Shown one piece after another: positions 1 to 7,881 of a stretch of DNA of 64,000 nucleotides. The stretch covers positions 1-64,000 of the forward strand of contig JAOACP010000001.1 in NCBI GenBank assembly GCA_026417795.1, in the 5' to 3' direction. A program made the translations under genes and the position numbers. The notes below the pieces were generated by a model. The model searched no databases. It saw nothing but the letters and a program-made list of their open reading frames with translations, and had not been told where the DNA came from. The stretch comes from Thermanaerothrix sp. GTDB taxonomy: Bacteria; Synergistota; Synergistia; Synergistales; Synergistaceae. How positions within the stretch are numbered: position 1 is the first letter of the stretch; the number at the start of each line of letters is the position of its first letter.

Positions 1-3
1 CGC

Positions 4-36
4 TCGTCGGCAGCGTCAGATGTGTATAAGAGACAG
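4..36 (+). other. Nextera read-1 transposase adapter (artefact)
   Basis: These 33 bases match the Illumina Nextera read-1 adapter exactly, and positions 18-36 are the 19-bp Tn5 mosaic end. Genuine sequence resumes at about 37 inside argS. This is untrimmed library sequence at a contig end, not a natural transposon: no transposase or second mosaic end is present. Confidence 0.97.
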
Positions 37-38
37 GC

Positions 39-347
39 CTTGAGAAGCCCACCCTCAAGGATCTGGATCCCGGGGCGTTCACCCTTCCGGAGGAGGTCAG
101 GCTTGCCACTGTGATCGCCAAGTTCCCGGAGGAGATTCGCAAGGCCGCCCGGGATCTGGCGCCTCACAGGATGGCTTACTACGCCCAGGAGCTGTCCGAG
201 GCCTTTCATTCCTTCTACAACGTGGCCCGCATAATAGGCGAGGAGGAGCGTTTGAGGAAGAACCGCATGCTCCTTATGGAGGCCGCCAGGATAACCCTTA
301 GGAACGTGTTGGGAATACTGGGGGTCAGGGCCCCGGAGAGGATGTAG
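39..347 (+). CDS. argS: Arginyl-tRNA synthetase, C-terminal fragment
   Basis: The frame is open from the adapter junction to the TAG at 345-347 and encodes the last ~102 residues of arginyl-tRNA synthetase. The DALR anticodon-binding domain is recognisable from LAPHRMAYYAQELSEAFHSF and the closing ARITLRNVLGILGVRAPERM, both typical of ArgS C-termini. The enzyme charges tRNA-Arg in the cytoplasm. The 5' part is missing because the contig ends here, not because the gene is broken. The downstream ftsB-like ATG follows the stop codon directly. Confidence 0.93.
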   Translation, partial: LEKPTLKDLDPGAFTLPEEVRLATVIAKFPEEIRKAARDLAPHRMAYYAQELSEAFHSFYNVARIIGEEERLRKNRMLLMEAARITLRNVLGILGVRAPERM

Positions 348-647
348 ATGCCAAAGCTCCGTTGGGTGCTCTTTTGGTCTGCGTCGTCGTTGGTGGTGGC
401 CATATTGGCCACCGCCTTTGTCATGGAGACCCGCAAGGTGGACCGCCTTGCCGCTCTGGTTGACAAGCGGATGGATGAGCTGGTGGCCCTAAACCGTAAA
501 AACCAGGAGATGGAGCGCAAGATCCGTTACTATGCCACAGACGAGGGATTGGCCCGACTTGCCAGGGAGGAGTTCAACCTGTTCTTTCCCAACGAGGTGG
601 TCTATCGCATAGAGGTGGTTCCGGAGAAACCCTTGCGGAGAAAATAG
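348..647 (+). CDS. FtsB/DivIC-like septum formation initiator
   Basis: This 99-residue protein has a short cytoplasmic N-terminus, one membrane helix at about residues 7-25 and a coiled-coil stretch at about 29-65. A compact tail contains LARLAREEFNLFFPNEVVY, which resembles the conserved region after the coiled coil in FtsB/DivIC. Proteins of this family link FtsL and FtsQ in the divisome. The ATG abuts the argS stop, so the two genes are probably cotranscribed. FtsB and DivIC cannot be told apart by eye. Confidence 0.72.
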   Translation: MPKLRWVLFWSASSLVVAILATAFVMETRKVDRLAALVDKRMDELVALNRKNQEMERKIRYYATDEGLARLAREEFNLFFPNEVVYRIEVVPEKPLRRK

Positions 648-661
648 AAAGGCCATATAAT
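633..661 (+). promoter_or_regulatory. Candidate sigma-70 promoter for rpsF operon
   Basis: TTGCGG (633-638) lies 17 bp from a perfect TATAAT (656-661). It overlaps the end of the ftsB-like gene. The predicted start near 668 would place the whole S6:S18-like leader in the transcript. Confidence 0.6.
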
Positions 662-674
662 CCCTTGATGTATG

Positions 675-715
675 TCCCTGCCTTCCGTTTGGCGGAAGGC
701 CTAAGTCCGTAGGGA
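675..715 (+). promoter_or_regulatory. S6:S18-binding mRNA leader
   Basis: The outer helix pairs 675-679 (TCCCT) with 711-715 (AGGGA). An inner 8-bp helix pairs 680-687 with 693-700 around loop TTTGG. The 3' bulge at 701-710 contains CCG at 707-709. This two-helix layout with CCG in the bulge is that of the known ribosomal S6:S18 leader upstream of rpsF, which mimics the 16S rRNA site. The outer helix overlaps the Shine-Dalgarno at 712-720, so binding by S6:S18 would block rpsF translation. Confidence 0.8.
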
Positions 716-728
716 GGAGGTGAAAGTC

Positions 729-1013
729 GTGAGGCCATACGAGTTGGTTGTCATTCTCACGGCGGATTTGGAGGATCCCAAGTCCGCGGCGGAGGAGCTG
801 GCGGAGGTTCTCAAGTCCCAGGGTGCGGATGTGGAGAAGGTGGACCTTTGGGGCAAGAGGCGTCTTGCCTATCCCATAGCCAAGAAGTCCGAGGGTGTTT
901 ACGCCCTTTATACCTTCAAGCAGAAGCCCTCCATGATAAAGGAGATGGAGCGGGTTCTTCGTCTTAAGCCCCAGGTGATGCGTCACCTGGTGATAAGCCG
1001 CGACGAGAAGTAG
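729..1013 (+). CDS. rpsF: 30S ribosomal protein S6
   Basis: The 94-residue product starts RPYELVVILTADLE and contains the S6 core segment DLWGKRRLAYPIAKKSEGVY. GTG at 729 is chosen over the in-frame GTG at 720 because the latter overlaps the Shine-Dalgarno GGGAGGAGG (712-720), which is well spaced for 729. S6 binds S18 on the 30S platform, and both are encoded in this operon (rpsF-ssb-rpsR). Translation is probably autoregulated by the leader at 675-715. Confidence 0.95.
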   Translation: MRPYELVVILTADLEDPKSAAEELAEVLKSQGADVEKVDLWGKRRLAYPIAKKSEGVYALYTFKQKPSMIKEMERVLRLKPQVMRHLVISRDEK

Positions 1014-1034
1014 TCATCTGGGGGGTGTTCTTGG

Positions 1035-1532
1035 ATGTCCCGTGGCTTTAACAAGGTGATACTCATGGGCAACCTGGCCAGGGATCCGGATGTCAGGTAC
1101 ACGCCGAGCAAGCAGAAGGTGGCCCGGATAACCGTGGCGGTGGGACGTCAGTGGAAGTCCGCCAACGGGGAGGTTCAGAACCAAACGGACTTCGTCCCCG
1201 TTGTCTTGTGGGGATCTCTTGCGGACATATGCGAGAGGTACCTGAGGAAGGGCCGTCCCGTGTTGATTGAGGGACGCATATCCGTTCGGGATTTTGACGA
1301 CCCAAAGAGCGGGCAGCGCCGTTGGATAACCGAGGTGGTGGCCAGCGGGCTTACCTTGCTGTCCGGTGGCAGGAGGGATGAAGAGGCTTCGCCTTTCCAG
1401 CCCGGATCTTCCAGGGGATCCTATGGGGACTTTGGCAGCCTCAGGGACGACAAGGACTTTGGCGATGAATTCCCGATGGACATATCCACCCTGTCGGAGG
1501 GTGACGAGGAACAGCCGGACATACCCTTTTAG
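1035..1532 (+). CDS. ssb: Single-stranded DNA-binding protein
   Basis: This 165-residue protein has an N-terminal OB fold (about 1-110) with the SSB signatures FNKVILMGNLARDPDVRYTP and ERYLRKGRPVLIEG. A low-complexity acidic linker follows, and the C-terminal tip is DIPF, the conserved docking peptide for replication and repair partners. It coats ssDNA during replication. Its position between rpsF and rpsR is the widespread bacterial arrangement. Confidence 0.97.
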   Translation: MSRGFNKVILMGNLARDPDVRYTPSKQKVARITVAVGRQWKSANGEVQNQTDFVPVVLWGSLADICERYLRKGRPVLIEGRISVRDFDDPKSGQRRWITEVVASGLTLLSGGRRDEEASPFQPGSSRGSYGDFGSLRDDKDFGDEFPMDISTLSEGDEEQPDIPF

Positions 1533-1629
1533 TCGCGGCTTGTCATGGCGGATTTCTTGGCGGGGTTTGGACCCTGCCGTTCGATTGCGTTGAGCGATGC
1601 TGCTCTTCCGTGGAAGGGAGGGAATAGGT

Positions 1630-1890
1630 GTGAACGATCGTTACAGCAACAGCAACGGGAATAACAACCGCAAGCGCAGGAAGCGGCGTCCCAAGGTGTG
1701 TCATTTCTGCGTGGACAAGGTTGAGAAGGTTGATTACAAGGAGTTCGACAAGCTTCGCAAGTACGTTACCGAGAGGGGCAAGATAGTTCCCCGCAGGGTG
1801 ACCGGTACCTGTGCCAAGCATCAGCGGCAGCTAACCAGGGCCATAAAGAGGGCTAGGATCCTGGCTCTGCTCCCCTTCACGGCGGACTAG
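1630..1890 (+). CDS. rpsR: 30S ribosomal protein S18
   Basis: The product is about 86 residues and has the S18 core [19 protein letters not shown] followed by [21 protein letters not shown] longer frame begins at 1597, but GTG at 1630 sits about 8 nt after the Shine-Dalgarno GGAAGGGAGGG, so the shorter form is preferred. CHFC near residue 20 suggests the zinc-associated cysteines of some S18 proteins. It is the third gene of rpsF-ssb-rpsR. Confidence 0.95.
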   Translation: MNDRYSNSNGNNNRKRRKRRPKVCHFCVDKVEKVDYKEFDKLRKYVTERGKIVPRRVTGTCAKHQRQLTRAIKRARILALLPFTAD

Positions 1891-1919
1891 TTCTTTTGGA
1901 TCCTTAGGTTGTGACAGGT

Positions 1920-1962
1920 GGGGGGCGAAAGCTCCCCATCGGTCTTTTTGGGGCTTTGCCCC
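1920..1962 (+). terminator. Possible attenuator or weak terminator after rpsR
   Basis: A hairpin with a GAAA tetraloop (7 bp, one G-U; 1920-1926 with 1931-1937) is followed at a distance by TTTTT (1945-1949). A second GC hairpin lies at 1950-1962. The gap between stem and T-run makes strong termination doubtful. It may separate ribosomal from downstream expression. Confidence 0.35.
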
Positions 1963-1993
1963 GGAGCACGCTTTTGCTTTTGGGAGGACAGAT

Positions 1994-2953
1994 ATGACGC
2001 CCATAAGGTCTTTGGTGGAGTCGGCCCTTCTTTCGGCCCTCGGGGCGGCCCTTTTCTTGGCCAGCAACTTCATCCCCGTGGCGGGAGCCTTCCTTACCCT
2101 TTTGTGTCCTGCCCCCCTGGTCATACTTGGGCTCAGGCACAGTCTTAAGAACGCGGTGCTTGGAATGTCCGTGGCATCGCTGGTCTCGGTGCTTTTCCTT
2201 GGCATTCAGGGGGGGCTTTTCTTCTTCCTGGGGTTCGGGGTTCTTGGGGTAGGGTTGGGAGCTTTAGCTAGGAGCAGGGAGAGAGGAGTTGAGATCCTGT
2301 TTTACGGGGTCTTGATATCCCTGGTCAGCAAGTTGGCCCTCGTGGCGGTGATGGTTAAGCTCACCGGCGTGAACCCCTTTTCCTTTGGGGATCCTGCTCA
2401 GATGGAGGCGGTGGTGGATCGGGTGTTCCGGTTCTACGCCAGCCACGGAATGGATCCGAAGTCCCTTGAACAGGTGAAGGCACAGTTGATGCAGACCTTC
2501 CGCATGTTGCCGGACATGTTCCCAGCCCTTATAACCATGGCCTCTGCGTTGGATACTTACCTTTCCTACACGGTGACCCGTGCGCTGTCCCTAAGGGTTT
2601 CCATGGGGTCGTTGCCTGCCTTGCCCAAGTTCTCCCGATGGCGGTTCCCCAAGAGCGTCCTTTGGGCCTTTCTCTTTTCGGTGGTGTTGTCCGTGGCGGC
2701 TGGGCCCGAGGGTCGTGGGGTACTGGCCCAGGGAGCTTTAAACCTTCGGATCGTACTTCAGATGCTGTTCTTCCTTCAGGGGGCGGCGGTTATGTGGTAT
2801 TTTTTAGAGCGGCGCGGGGTGTCCAGGGGTTTCAGGTTTTTGTTGGCCGCGTTGTTGGTGTTGGTGCCCTTTTTGTCCGGCGGTGCCATAATGGTTGGGC
2901 TTCTGGACATATGGTGGGATTTTAGGACCCGTTTTGGAGGTGATGTGGCTTGA
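1994..2953 (+). CDS. DUF2232 (YybS-like) polytopic membrane protein
   Basis: This 319-residue protein is strongly hydrophobic, with about eight predicted membrane segments and a soluble stretch at about residues 115-165. It matches the DUF2232/YybS pattern: several N-terminal helices starting SALLSALGAALFLASNF and a C-terminal trio of helices. Its function is unknown. In Bacillus yybS lies near gdpP, rplI and dnaC; here it abuts rplI and gdpP is missing. GGGAGGACA precedes the ATG at good spacing. The stop overlaps the rplI start. Confidence 0.75.
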   Translation: MTPIRSLVESALLSALGAALFLASNFIPVAGAFLTLLCPAPLVILGLRHSLKNAVLGMSVASLVSVLFLGIQGGLFFFLGFGVLGVGLGALARSRERGVEILFYGVLISLVSKLALVAVMVKLTGVNPFSFGDPAQMEAVVDRVFRFYASHGMDPKSLEQVKAQLMQTFRMLPDMFPALITMASALDTYLSYTVTRALSLRVSMGSLPALPKFSRWRFPKSVLWAFLFSVVLSVAAGPEGRGVLAQGALNLRIVLQMLFFLQGAAVMWYFLERRGVSRGFRFLLAALLVLVPFLSGGAIMVGLLDIWWDFRTRFGGDVA

Positions 2954-3390
2954 AGGTGGTTCTCAAGGAGGACGTGAGCAAGCTGGGACGGAAGGGCGAT
3001 TTGGTGGAGGTGTCCGACGGGTACTTCCGCAACTTTCTTTTGCCCCGTGGGTTGGCGGAGGAGGCCACTCCCGGCAAGCTCAAGGAGATAGAGGAGAAGC
3101 GCAGGAGCAACGCCGCCCGGGAGGCGAAGCTCATGGCTCAGGCCAAGGAGAACGCCGCGGTTTTGGGAGGAAAGCGGGTGGTGGTTAAGGCCTCCGCTGG
3201 TGAGTCCGGCAAGCTCTTTGGCGCGGTGACCGCTCAGCAGGTGGCGGATGCCATAGAGGCCCAGCACGGGGTGAAGGTGGACAAGAGAGACGTCAAGATG
3301 GATCAGGTCAAGCAGATCGGGGAGTACCGCTTCAAGGTGAGGCTTTACCAAGGGGTAGAAGCGGAGATGTTCCTTTCGGTGGAGGCCTAG
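2950..3390 (+). CDS. rplI: 50S ribosomal protein L9
   Basis: The 146-residue product has the L9 N-terminal 23S-binding domain (MKVVLKEDVSKLGRKGDLVE, then VSDGYFRNFLLPRGLA), a long connecting helix (about 45-75) and a C-terminal domain with GKLFGAVT. Length and architecture are normal. The TTG start at 2950 overlaps the upstream DUF2232 stop by 4 nt (TTGA), implying translational coupling. Confidence 0.96.
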   Translation: MKVVLKEDVSKLGRKGDLVEVSDGYFRNFLLPRGLAEEATPGKLKEIEEKRRSNAAREAKLMAQAKENAAVLGGKRVVVKASAGESGKLFGAVTAQQVADAIEAQHGVKVDKRDVKMDQVKQIGEYRFKVRLYQGVEAEMFLSVEA

Positions 3391-3394
3391 GGCT

Positions 3395-4738
3395 TTGGCG
3401 GAGCCCTCTTTCGATAGGATTCCGCCCCACAACCTGGAGGCAGAGCGGGCCGCTTTGGGGGCCTGTCTTTTGGACCGGGAGGCCATGTTGGCGGTTACGG
3501 AGACTTTAAACCCCCAGGATTTTTACGACCATCGGCATAGGCTCATATTTGAGCTCATCCAGGACATGGCCCGGAAGGACAAGCCGGTGGACGCCCTTAC
3601 CTTTTTGGACGAAGCTCAAGGCAAGGGGCTTTTGGAGAGGATGGGAGGGCGGGCGTTCGTGGCTGCCCTGGCTGACTCGGTGACCACCACCGCCAACGCG
3701 GAGTACCACGCCCGCATGGTGAAGGATAAGGCGGTGCACCGTCGCCTTATTCAGGTGGGGAGTGAGATAACCCGGCTGGGTTATCAGGAGGACCGGGAAA
3801 AGGAAGAGATCCTGGATGAGGCGGAGCGCCTGGTCTTTGAGATAGGCACCGGTGCCTCGGGGGTATCCTTTAAACCCTTAAGGTCCGTGCTGGGAGAGAC
3901 CTTCCGTCAGATAGAGGAGCGATTTAACTCCGGCAGTCTGGTCACCGGGGTTCCCACCGGTTTTGATGACTTTGACCGCCTTACCGGTGGCCTCCAGCCG
4001 GGTAGTTTGAACATCCTGGCCGCCAGGCCATCCATGGGGAAGACCGCCTTTGCGCTGAACATAGCTCAGAACGCGGCGATTCGGGCAGGAATGCCGGTGG
4101 TCGTATTCAGCCTGGAGATGGGGGCGGAGCAGTTGGTCCAGCGGTTGCTGGGTGCCGAGGCGGGGGTGAACATCCACGACTTGAGGACCGGTCGTTTCCC
4201 CGAGAGTTCCTGGGAGAAGCTGGCCAGGGCGGCGGGGATGTTGAGCGAGGCCCCCTTGTTCATAGACGACAGTTCCATGTTGTCCACCTTGGAGATGCGG
4301 GCCCGCTGCAGGCGTTTCAAGGCCCGTTATGGGGACTTGGGGCTGGTGGTGGTAGACTATCTTCAGCTTATGAGCCTGCCGGGCCGGGCGGACAACAAGC
4401 AGCAGGAAGTGGCGGAGATATCCAGGGCTTTGAAGGGGATAGCCCGGGAGTTCAACGTGCCGGTTTTGGCCCTTTCGCAGCTCTCCCGGGCGGTGGAGCT
4501 GCGTAACGACAAGCGGCCCCAGCTGTCGGATCTAAGGGACAGCGGCGCCATAGAGCAGGATGCGGATCTGGTGATATTGCTGTACCGCCCGGGTTATTAC
4601 GACCGGGATCAGGCGGATACCAACATACAGGCGGAGGCCATCGTGGCCAAGCACAGGAACGGCCCCACCGGGAAGGTGGATTTGGTGTTCCTGAAGGAGT
4701 TTGCCAAGTTTGAGAGCCTAGAGAGGCGGTACAGTTAA
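3395..4738 (+). CDS. dnaB: Replicative DNA helicase DnaB
   Basis: This 447-residue helicase has the N-terminal DnaB domain (PPHNLEAERAALGACLLD), a linker and a RecA-like motor domain. The Walker A is ARPSMGKTAF (about residues 209-218), the Walker B region is LVVVDYLQLM, and the end contains LSDLRDSGAIEQDADLVILL. It unwinds DNA at the fork as a hexamer. No intein interrupts the P-loop. The TTG start lies 4 nt after rplI, and rplI-dnaB is a common order. Confidence 0.97.
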   Translation: MAEPSFDRIPPHNLEAERAALGACLLDREAMLAVTETLNPQDFYDHRHRLIFELIQDMARKDKPVDALTFLDEAQGKGLLERMGGRAFVAALADSVTTTANAEYHARMVKDKAVHRRLIQVGSEITRLGYQEDREKEEILDEAERLVFEIGTGASGVSFKPLRSVLGETFRQIEERFNSGSLVTGVPTGFDDFDRLTGGLQPGSLNILAARPSMGKTAFALNIAQNAAIRAGMPVVVFSLEMGAEQLVQRLLGAEAGVNIHDLRTGRFPESSWEKLARAAGMLSEAPLFIDDSSMLSTLEMRARCRRFKARYGDLGLVVVDYLQLMSLPGRADNKQQEVAEISRALKGIAREFNVPVLALSQLSRAVELRNDKRPQLSDLRDSGAIEQDADLVILLYRPGYYDRDQADTNIQAEAIVAKHRNGPTGKVDLVFLKEFAKFESLERRYS

Positions 4739-4758
4739 GGGCGGCGGTTCCCGCCCTT
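4737..4758 (+). terminator. Hairpin after dnaB
   Basis: An 8-bp perfect stem (AAGGGCGG with CCGCCCTT) and loop CGGTTC start in the dnaB stop codon. No proper T-run follows, so it may be an RNA-stabilising hairpin or weak terminator. Confidence 0.3.
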
Positions 4759-4806
4759 GGCTTTATAAGCTAGGCGCCCCAGGAGGCGTAAAAGGAGGGT
4801 CTTCCC

Positions 4807-5952
4807 TTGGCGGTGGACAAGATGTGGGATGTTCTGCGATTTCTTAGGACCCCCCAGAAGGAGGAGGAGCCCCAAAGGGCCGAGGAATCCTCGCTGCCCC
4901 CGGAGGAGGCTAAGCATCGTATAGATTCCAAGCTGGAGGAGGCCCTTAAAGCGGCGGAAGAGATGGTGGACCTTTACTCCGCGGCCTCCGGTGGAGGCGC
5001 TGCGGGGCAGGGGGGGGCTGGTGTGGCCAGGCCTTTACCGGATGCCCCTGTCAGCCCTGCGGAGGAGGGGGTATTGCTGCCCCCTCCCGATGAGGCCCAG
5101 TCTTTCCCATTGCCCCCGGTGGGGGTGCCCTCCGAGGGGCTTGAGATGATACCCGTTGACCGGGTAAGGCCGAATCCATATCAGCCCCGGCTGTTGCTGG
5201 ACGAGGAGGAGATAAGGGAGCTTGCGGACTCCATCCGGCAGGTGGGGGTTCTTCAGCCCCTGCTGGTCCGTCCCGTGGCGGATGGTTACGAGCTGGTGGC
5301 GGGTGAGCGTAGGCTTCGGGCCGCCAGGGAGGCGGGGCTGGAGAGGGTCCCGGCGTTGATAGTGGAGGTGGACCCCCACTCTCAGCAGCTGCTGGCCTTG
5401 GTGGAGAACCTCCAGCGGAAGAACCTGTCCGCGGTGGAGGAGGCCCGGTGTCTTCAGGACCTTTTGGAGAAGACCGGCTGGAGCCAGGGGGAGCTTGCCC
5501 GTCGTCTTGGCAGGTCCCAGGCGGCGGTGGCCAACAAGATAAGGCTTCTCAAGCTGGATCCGGAGGTGCAGGAGCTGGTGGTGTCCGGCCGTTTGAGCGA
5601 GCGTCACGCCAGGTCTTTGCTTGCGGTGCCCCTGGAGGAGCAGAGGGAGCTGGCCTACCGGGTGATAGAAGAGGAGCTGAACGTTCGAGATCTTGAGCGG
5701 GTAGTGGCCCTTAAGACCGGTGGGGAGCAGCGGTCTCAGAAGAAGCGCTCTGCCCAGCGGGATGAGCAGGAGTCCCAGGCTGCGGCGGGGCCTGCCGGCG
5801 AGCTGCTGAGGGAGGTGGCGGCGCTGGTGAGCAAGCATAGAAACCGAGGTCTTCCCGCCCAGTGGCAGGTCAAGGAGCTTGCCCAGAGCGTAATGGTGGT
5901 GGAGATAGTTGTGGACATGAAGGAGGCAATGCTTGATGACTCCAAGGGGTAG
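4807..5952 (+). CDS. ParB/Noc-like DNA-binding CTPase
   Basis: This 381-residue protein has a ParB N-terminal domain at about 115-210, with NPYQPR and the CTP-binding box ELVAGERRLRAAREAGL. A helix-turn-helix domain (WSQGELARRLGRSQAAVANK) and a dimerisation tail follow. The ~115-residue N-terminal extension begins with a short amphipathic segment (MWDVLRFLR, residues 6-14), then an acidic, Pro/Gly/Ala-rich linker. A leading amphipathic helix is typical of the membrane-binding nucleoid-occlusion protein Noc. No parA lies beside it. TTG at 4807 is 6 nt after AAGGAGGGT. ParB and Noc cannot be separated here with certainty. Confidence 0.85.
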   Translation: MAVDKMWDVLRFLRTPQKEEEPQRAEESSLPPEEAKHRIDSKLEEALKAAEEMVDLYSAASGGGAAGQGGAGVARPLPDAPVSPAEEGVLLPPPDEAQSFPLPPVGVPSEGLEMIPVDRVRPNPYQPRLLLDEEEIRELADSIRQVGVLQPLLVRPVADGYELVAGERRLRAAREAGLERVPALIVEVDPHSQQLLALVENLQRKNLSAVEEARCLQDLLEKTGWSQGELARRLGRSQAAVANKIRLLKLDPEVQELVVSGRLSERHARSLLAVPLEEQRELAYRVIEEELNVRDLERVVALKTGGEQRSQKKRSAQRDEQESQAAAGPAGELLREVAALVSKHRNRGLPAQWQVKELAQSVMVVEIVVDMKEAMLDDSKG

Positions 5953-7750
5953 CGTCCCTGGTGGGGCTAAGGGTGTAGGCGATGGGGGGGGTAAACTGCC
6001 TGGGGATGCCGGCGGTATCGTGCCCCGTAAACTCTTTTTGCTGATGGGAGGAATAACCCTAGGCCTTCCCAACCTGGTCTTTTCGGGGTTCCTTTTCTAC
6101 GACCCCCTTCACCTGCTTAAGTGGATGGTGACCATGGTGCCGGTGGCTGTGCTCTCTGTGGCGGCGGGTTGGACCGTTTTAAGGCGGGGGCCTGAGAAAT
6201 CCCGCTTCATGGTGGACACGTTGGGTTGCATGTGGCTTTTGATCATCCTTTGGGCGTCGGTTCAGCCGTTGTTTGGGGACCTCAAGTCGCTGCCCACCTT
6301 CATCCGGGAGTGGTTTGCCCTGGGGGGCCTTGTGGCGTTCTACTTCGTGGCCTACAACGCCTTCGGCGGCGAAGAGGACCTTAGGGTTTTCCTGTGGCTT
6401 GCCATGGTGAACTGCGCTTTGAACGTAGCGTTCGCCGAGGTCCAGACCCGTTTGGACAAGATCCCGTTTCCGTTCATCCTGAACGCTCCGGGCAACTACG
6501 TGGGAAACACCGCTCAGCAGGAGATGTTTGGCCTTTGGGCCGCCATGGCGTGTTTTTGCGGCGTTTACCTTCACTTGTCGTATTCCGAAAGGCCCCCACG
6601 GGGCAGGTGGATGGAGCCTTTGAACCTGGCGCTTCTTGCGGTTAATGGGTGGGGCTTTTGGAACTCCACCGCCAGGGGGGGGATAGTGTCCTTTGTGGTG
6701 GGTCTTGTGGTGCTTGCTTTGCTGGTGGCAAGGAACTTCCCTTCCAAGCGGGTGGTCCTTTCTCGAAGGATGGCCGCGGGGGTTTTGGTGATGGGGCTCA
6801 TGCTGGCCGCCACCATTGGGGCGGGGCATCTAGGGTTGAGCCGTTCCGCGGCGCTTTTGAGCAAGGCGGCGGACGTGGTGGAGAACCCCACCACCGTGGG
6901 GGGGCGCATAGGGATATGGCGGAGCAGCTGGGAGGTATTCAAGTTCCATCCCATTAAGGGTGTGGGGTTGGGGCAGTTTAAACTGCACTACCTGGCGGGG
7001 CAGAGGCTTATGTTCGATCGTCATCCCGACGGGCTTTGGCAGTACACCCTTTGGGCCCACAACGAATATCTTCAGTGGCTGGCGGAGTTTGGGGTCATAG
7101 GAGCGGTCCTCCTGGGGTTGGCCATGGTTTGGTGGCTTAAGGGGTTCCTTTTGGCGGTCTTAAGGGGCGTTGAGGTGCCCTTGTATTGCGCCTGGGCCTG
7201 CGGGATGGCCTTCATCGTGGCCGCCGACGCGGTGTTCAGCCGTCCCTTCCACCGGGTTGAGAACGTGGTTTGGCTTGCCTTTGCCCTGGCGGTTTCCGCC
7301 AGGTCGTTGTTGCCCAGGGAATCTTGGTTTAACGGCATAAGGAACCAGTGGGTTACTAGGGCCTTTGGGGGGGCTTGGATGGCGGTGGCGCTGCTGGGGC
7401 TCATGTACCTGGCGGACGGCTACGTGGGGGATAGGATGCTCTTGACCGCCAGCAGGGTGCAGGATCCCGACGCCAAGCTTATATACGTCAACAAGGCGGC
7501 AAGCCACATCATGACCCGCGAGGAGGCGGAGGAGCAGAGGGGCTACTACTTTTTGGCCTTAGGGCGCTATCTCAAGGACCCGGTGGTGTTTCGCAAGGGG
7601 GCGGACATACTGTACCAGGCGTTCGGCCATAAACCGGACACCAAGAAGCTGTTCGAGCTTATAAACGCCTACGGCATGCTTAGGGACAAGGAGAAGGTGC
7701 TGGAGTTGGTTTATTACCTAAAGCCCGGCACCTACCGGCTGCACTTCTAG
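5936..7750 (+). CDS. O-antigen ligase/polymerase-like (Wzy_C) membrane protein
   Basis: This ~604-residue protein has about eleven to twelve membrane helices. A large loop precedes the Wzy_C signature (GGRIGIWRSSWEVFKFHPIK, GVGLGQFKLHY, HNEYLQWLAEFGVIG). The soluble C-terminal ~130 residues are helical and may be TPR-like. Family members ligate or polymerise surface glycans at the periplasmic face of the inner membrane. ATG 5936, 9 nt after AAGGAGG, is preferred over TTG 5933. It overlaps the end of the ParB-like gene by 17 nt. The glycan substrate is unknown. Confidence 0.82.
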   Translation: MTPRGSVPGGAKGVGDGGGKLPGDAGGIVPRKLFLLMGGITLGLPNLVFSGFLFYDPLHLLKWMVTMVPVAVLSVAAGWTVLRRGPEKSRFMVDTLGCMWLLIILWASVQPLFGDLKSLPTFIREWFALGGLVAFYFVAYNAFGGEEDLRVFLWLAMVNCALNVAFAEVQTRLDKIPFPFILNAPGNYVGNTAQQEMFGLWAAMACFCGVYLHLSYSERPPRGRWMEPLNLALLAVNGWGFWNSTARGGIVSFVVGLVVLALLVARNFPSKRVVLSRRMAAGVLVMGLMLAATIGAGHLGLSRSAALLSKAADVVENPTTVGGRIGIWRSSWEVFKFHPIKGVGLGQFKLHYLAGQRLMFDRHPDGLWQYTLWAHNEYLQWLAEFGVIGAVLLGLAMVWWLKGFLLAVLRGVEVPLYCAWACGMAFIVAADAVFSRPFHRVENVVWLAFALAVSARSLLPRESWFNGIRNQWVTRAFGGAWMAVALLGLMYLADGYVGDRMLLTASRVQDPDAKLIYVNKAASHIMTREEAEEQRGYYFLALGRYLKDPVVFRKGADILYQAFGHKPDTKKLFELINAYGMLRDKEKVLELVYYLKPGTYRLHF

Positions 7751-7780
7751 GTGCATAGGAAGCCGCAAATCCTTTTTGAT

Positions 7781-7817
7781 GAAGGGGTCTCTGATTTGAG
7801 GCCCCTTCGGTTTTTTT
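7781..7817 (+). terminator. Rho-independent terminator
   Basis: An 11-bp stem (one G-U; 7781-7791 with 7798-7808) with loop TGATTT is followed two bases later by seven T's (7811-7817). It closes the transcription unit ending with the O-antigen-ligase-like gene. Confidence 0.92.
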
Positions 7818-7881
7818 ATGTCCCGTTTTGTGGTAATTTGGGTGCCGTAAGAGATCGCGGCCTTTCGTTGGGGGTATAGAT

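Noticed and set aside
18-36. Tn5/mosaic-end transposon terminus
   Set aside because: It is embedded in the full Nextera adapter with no transposon body, so it is a library artefact.
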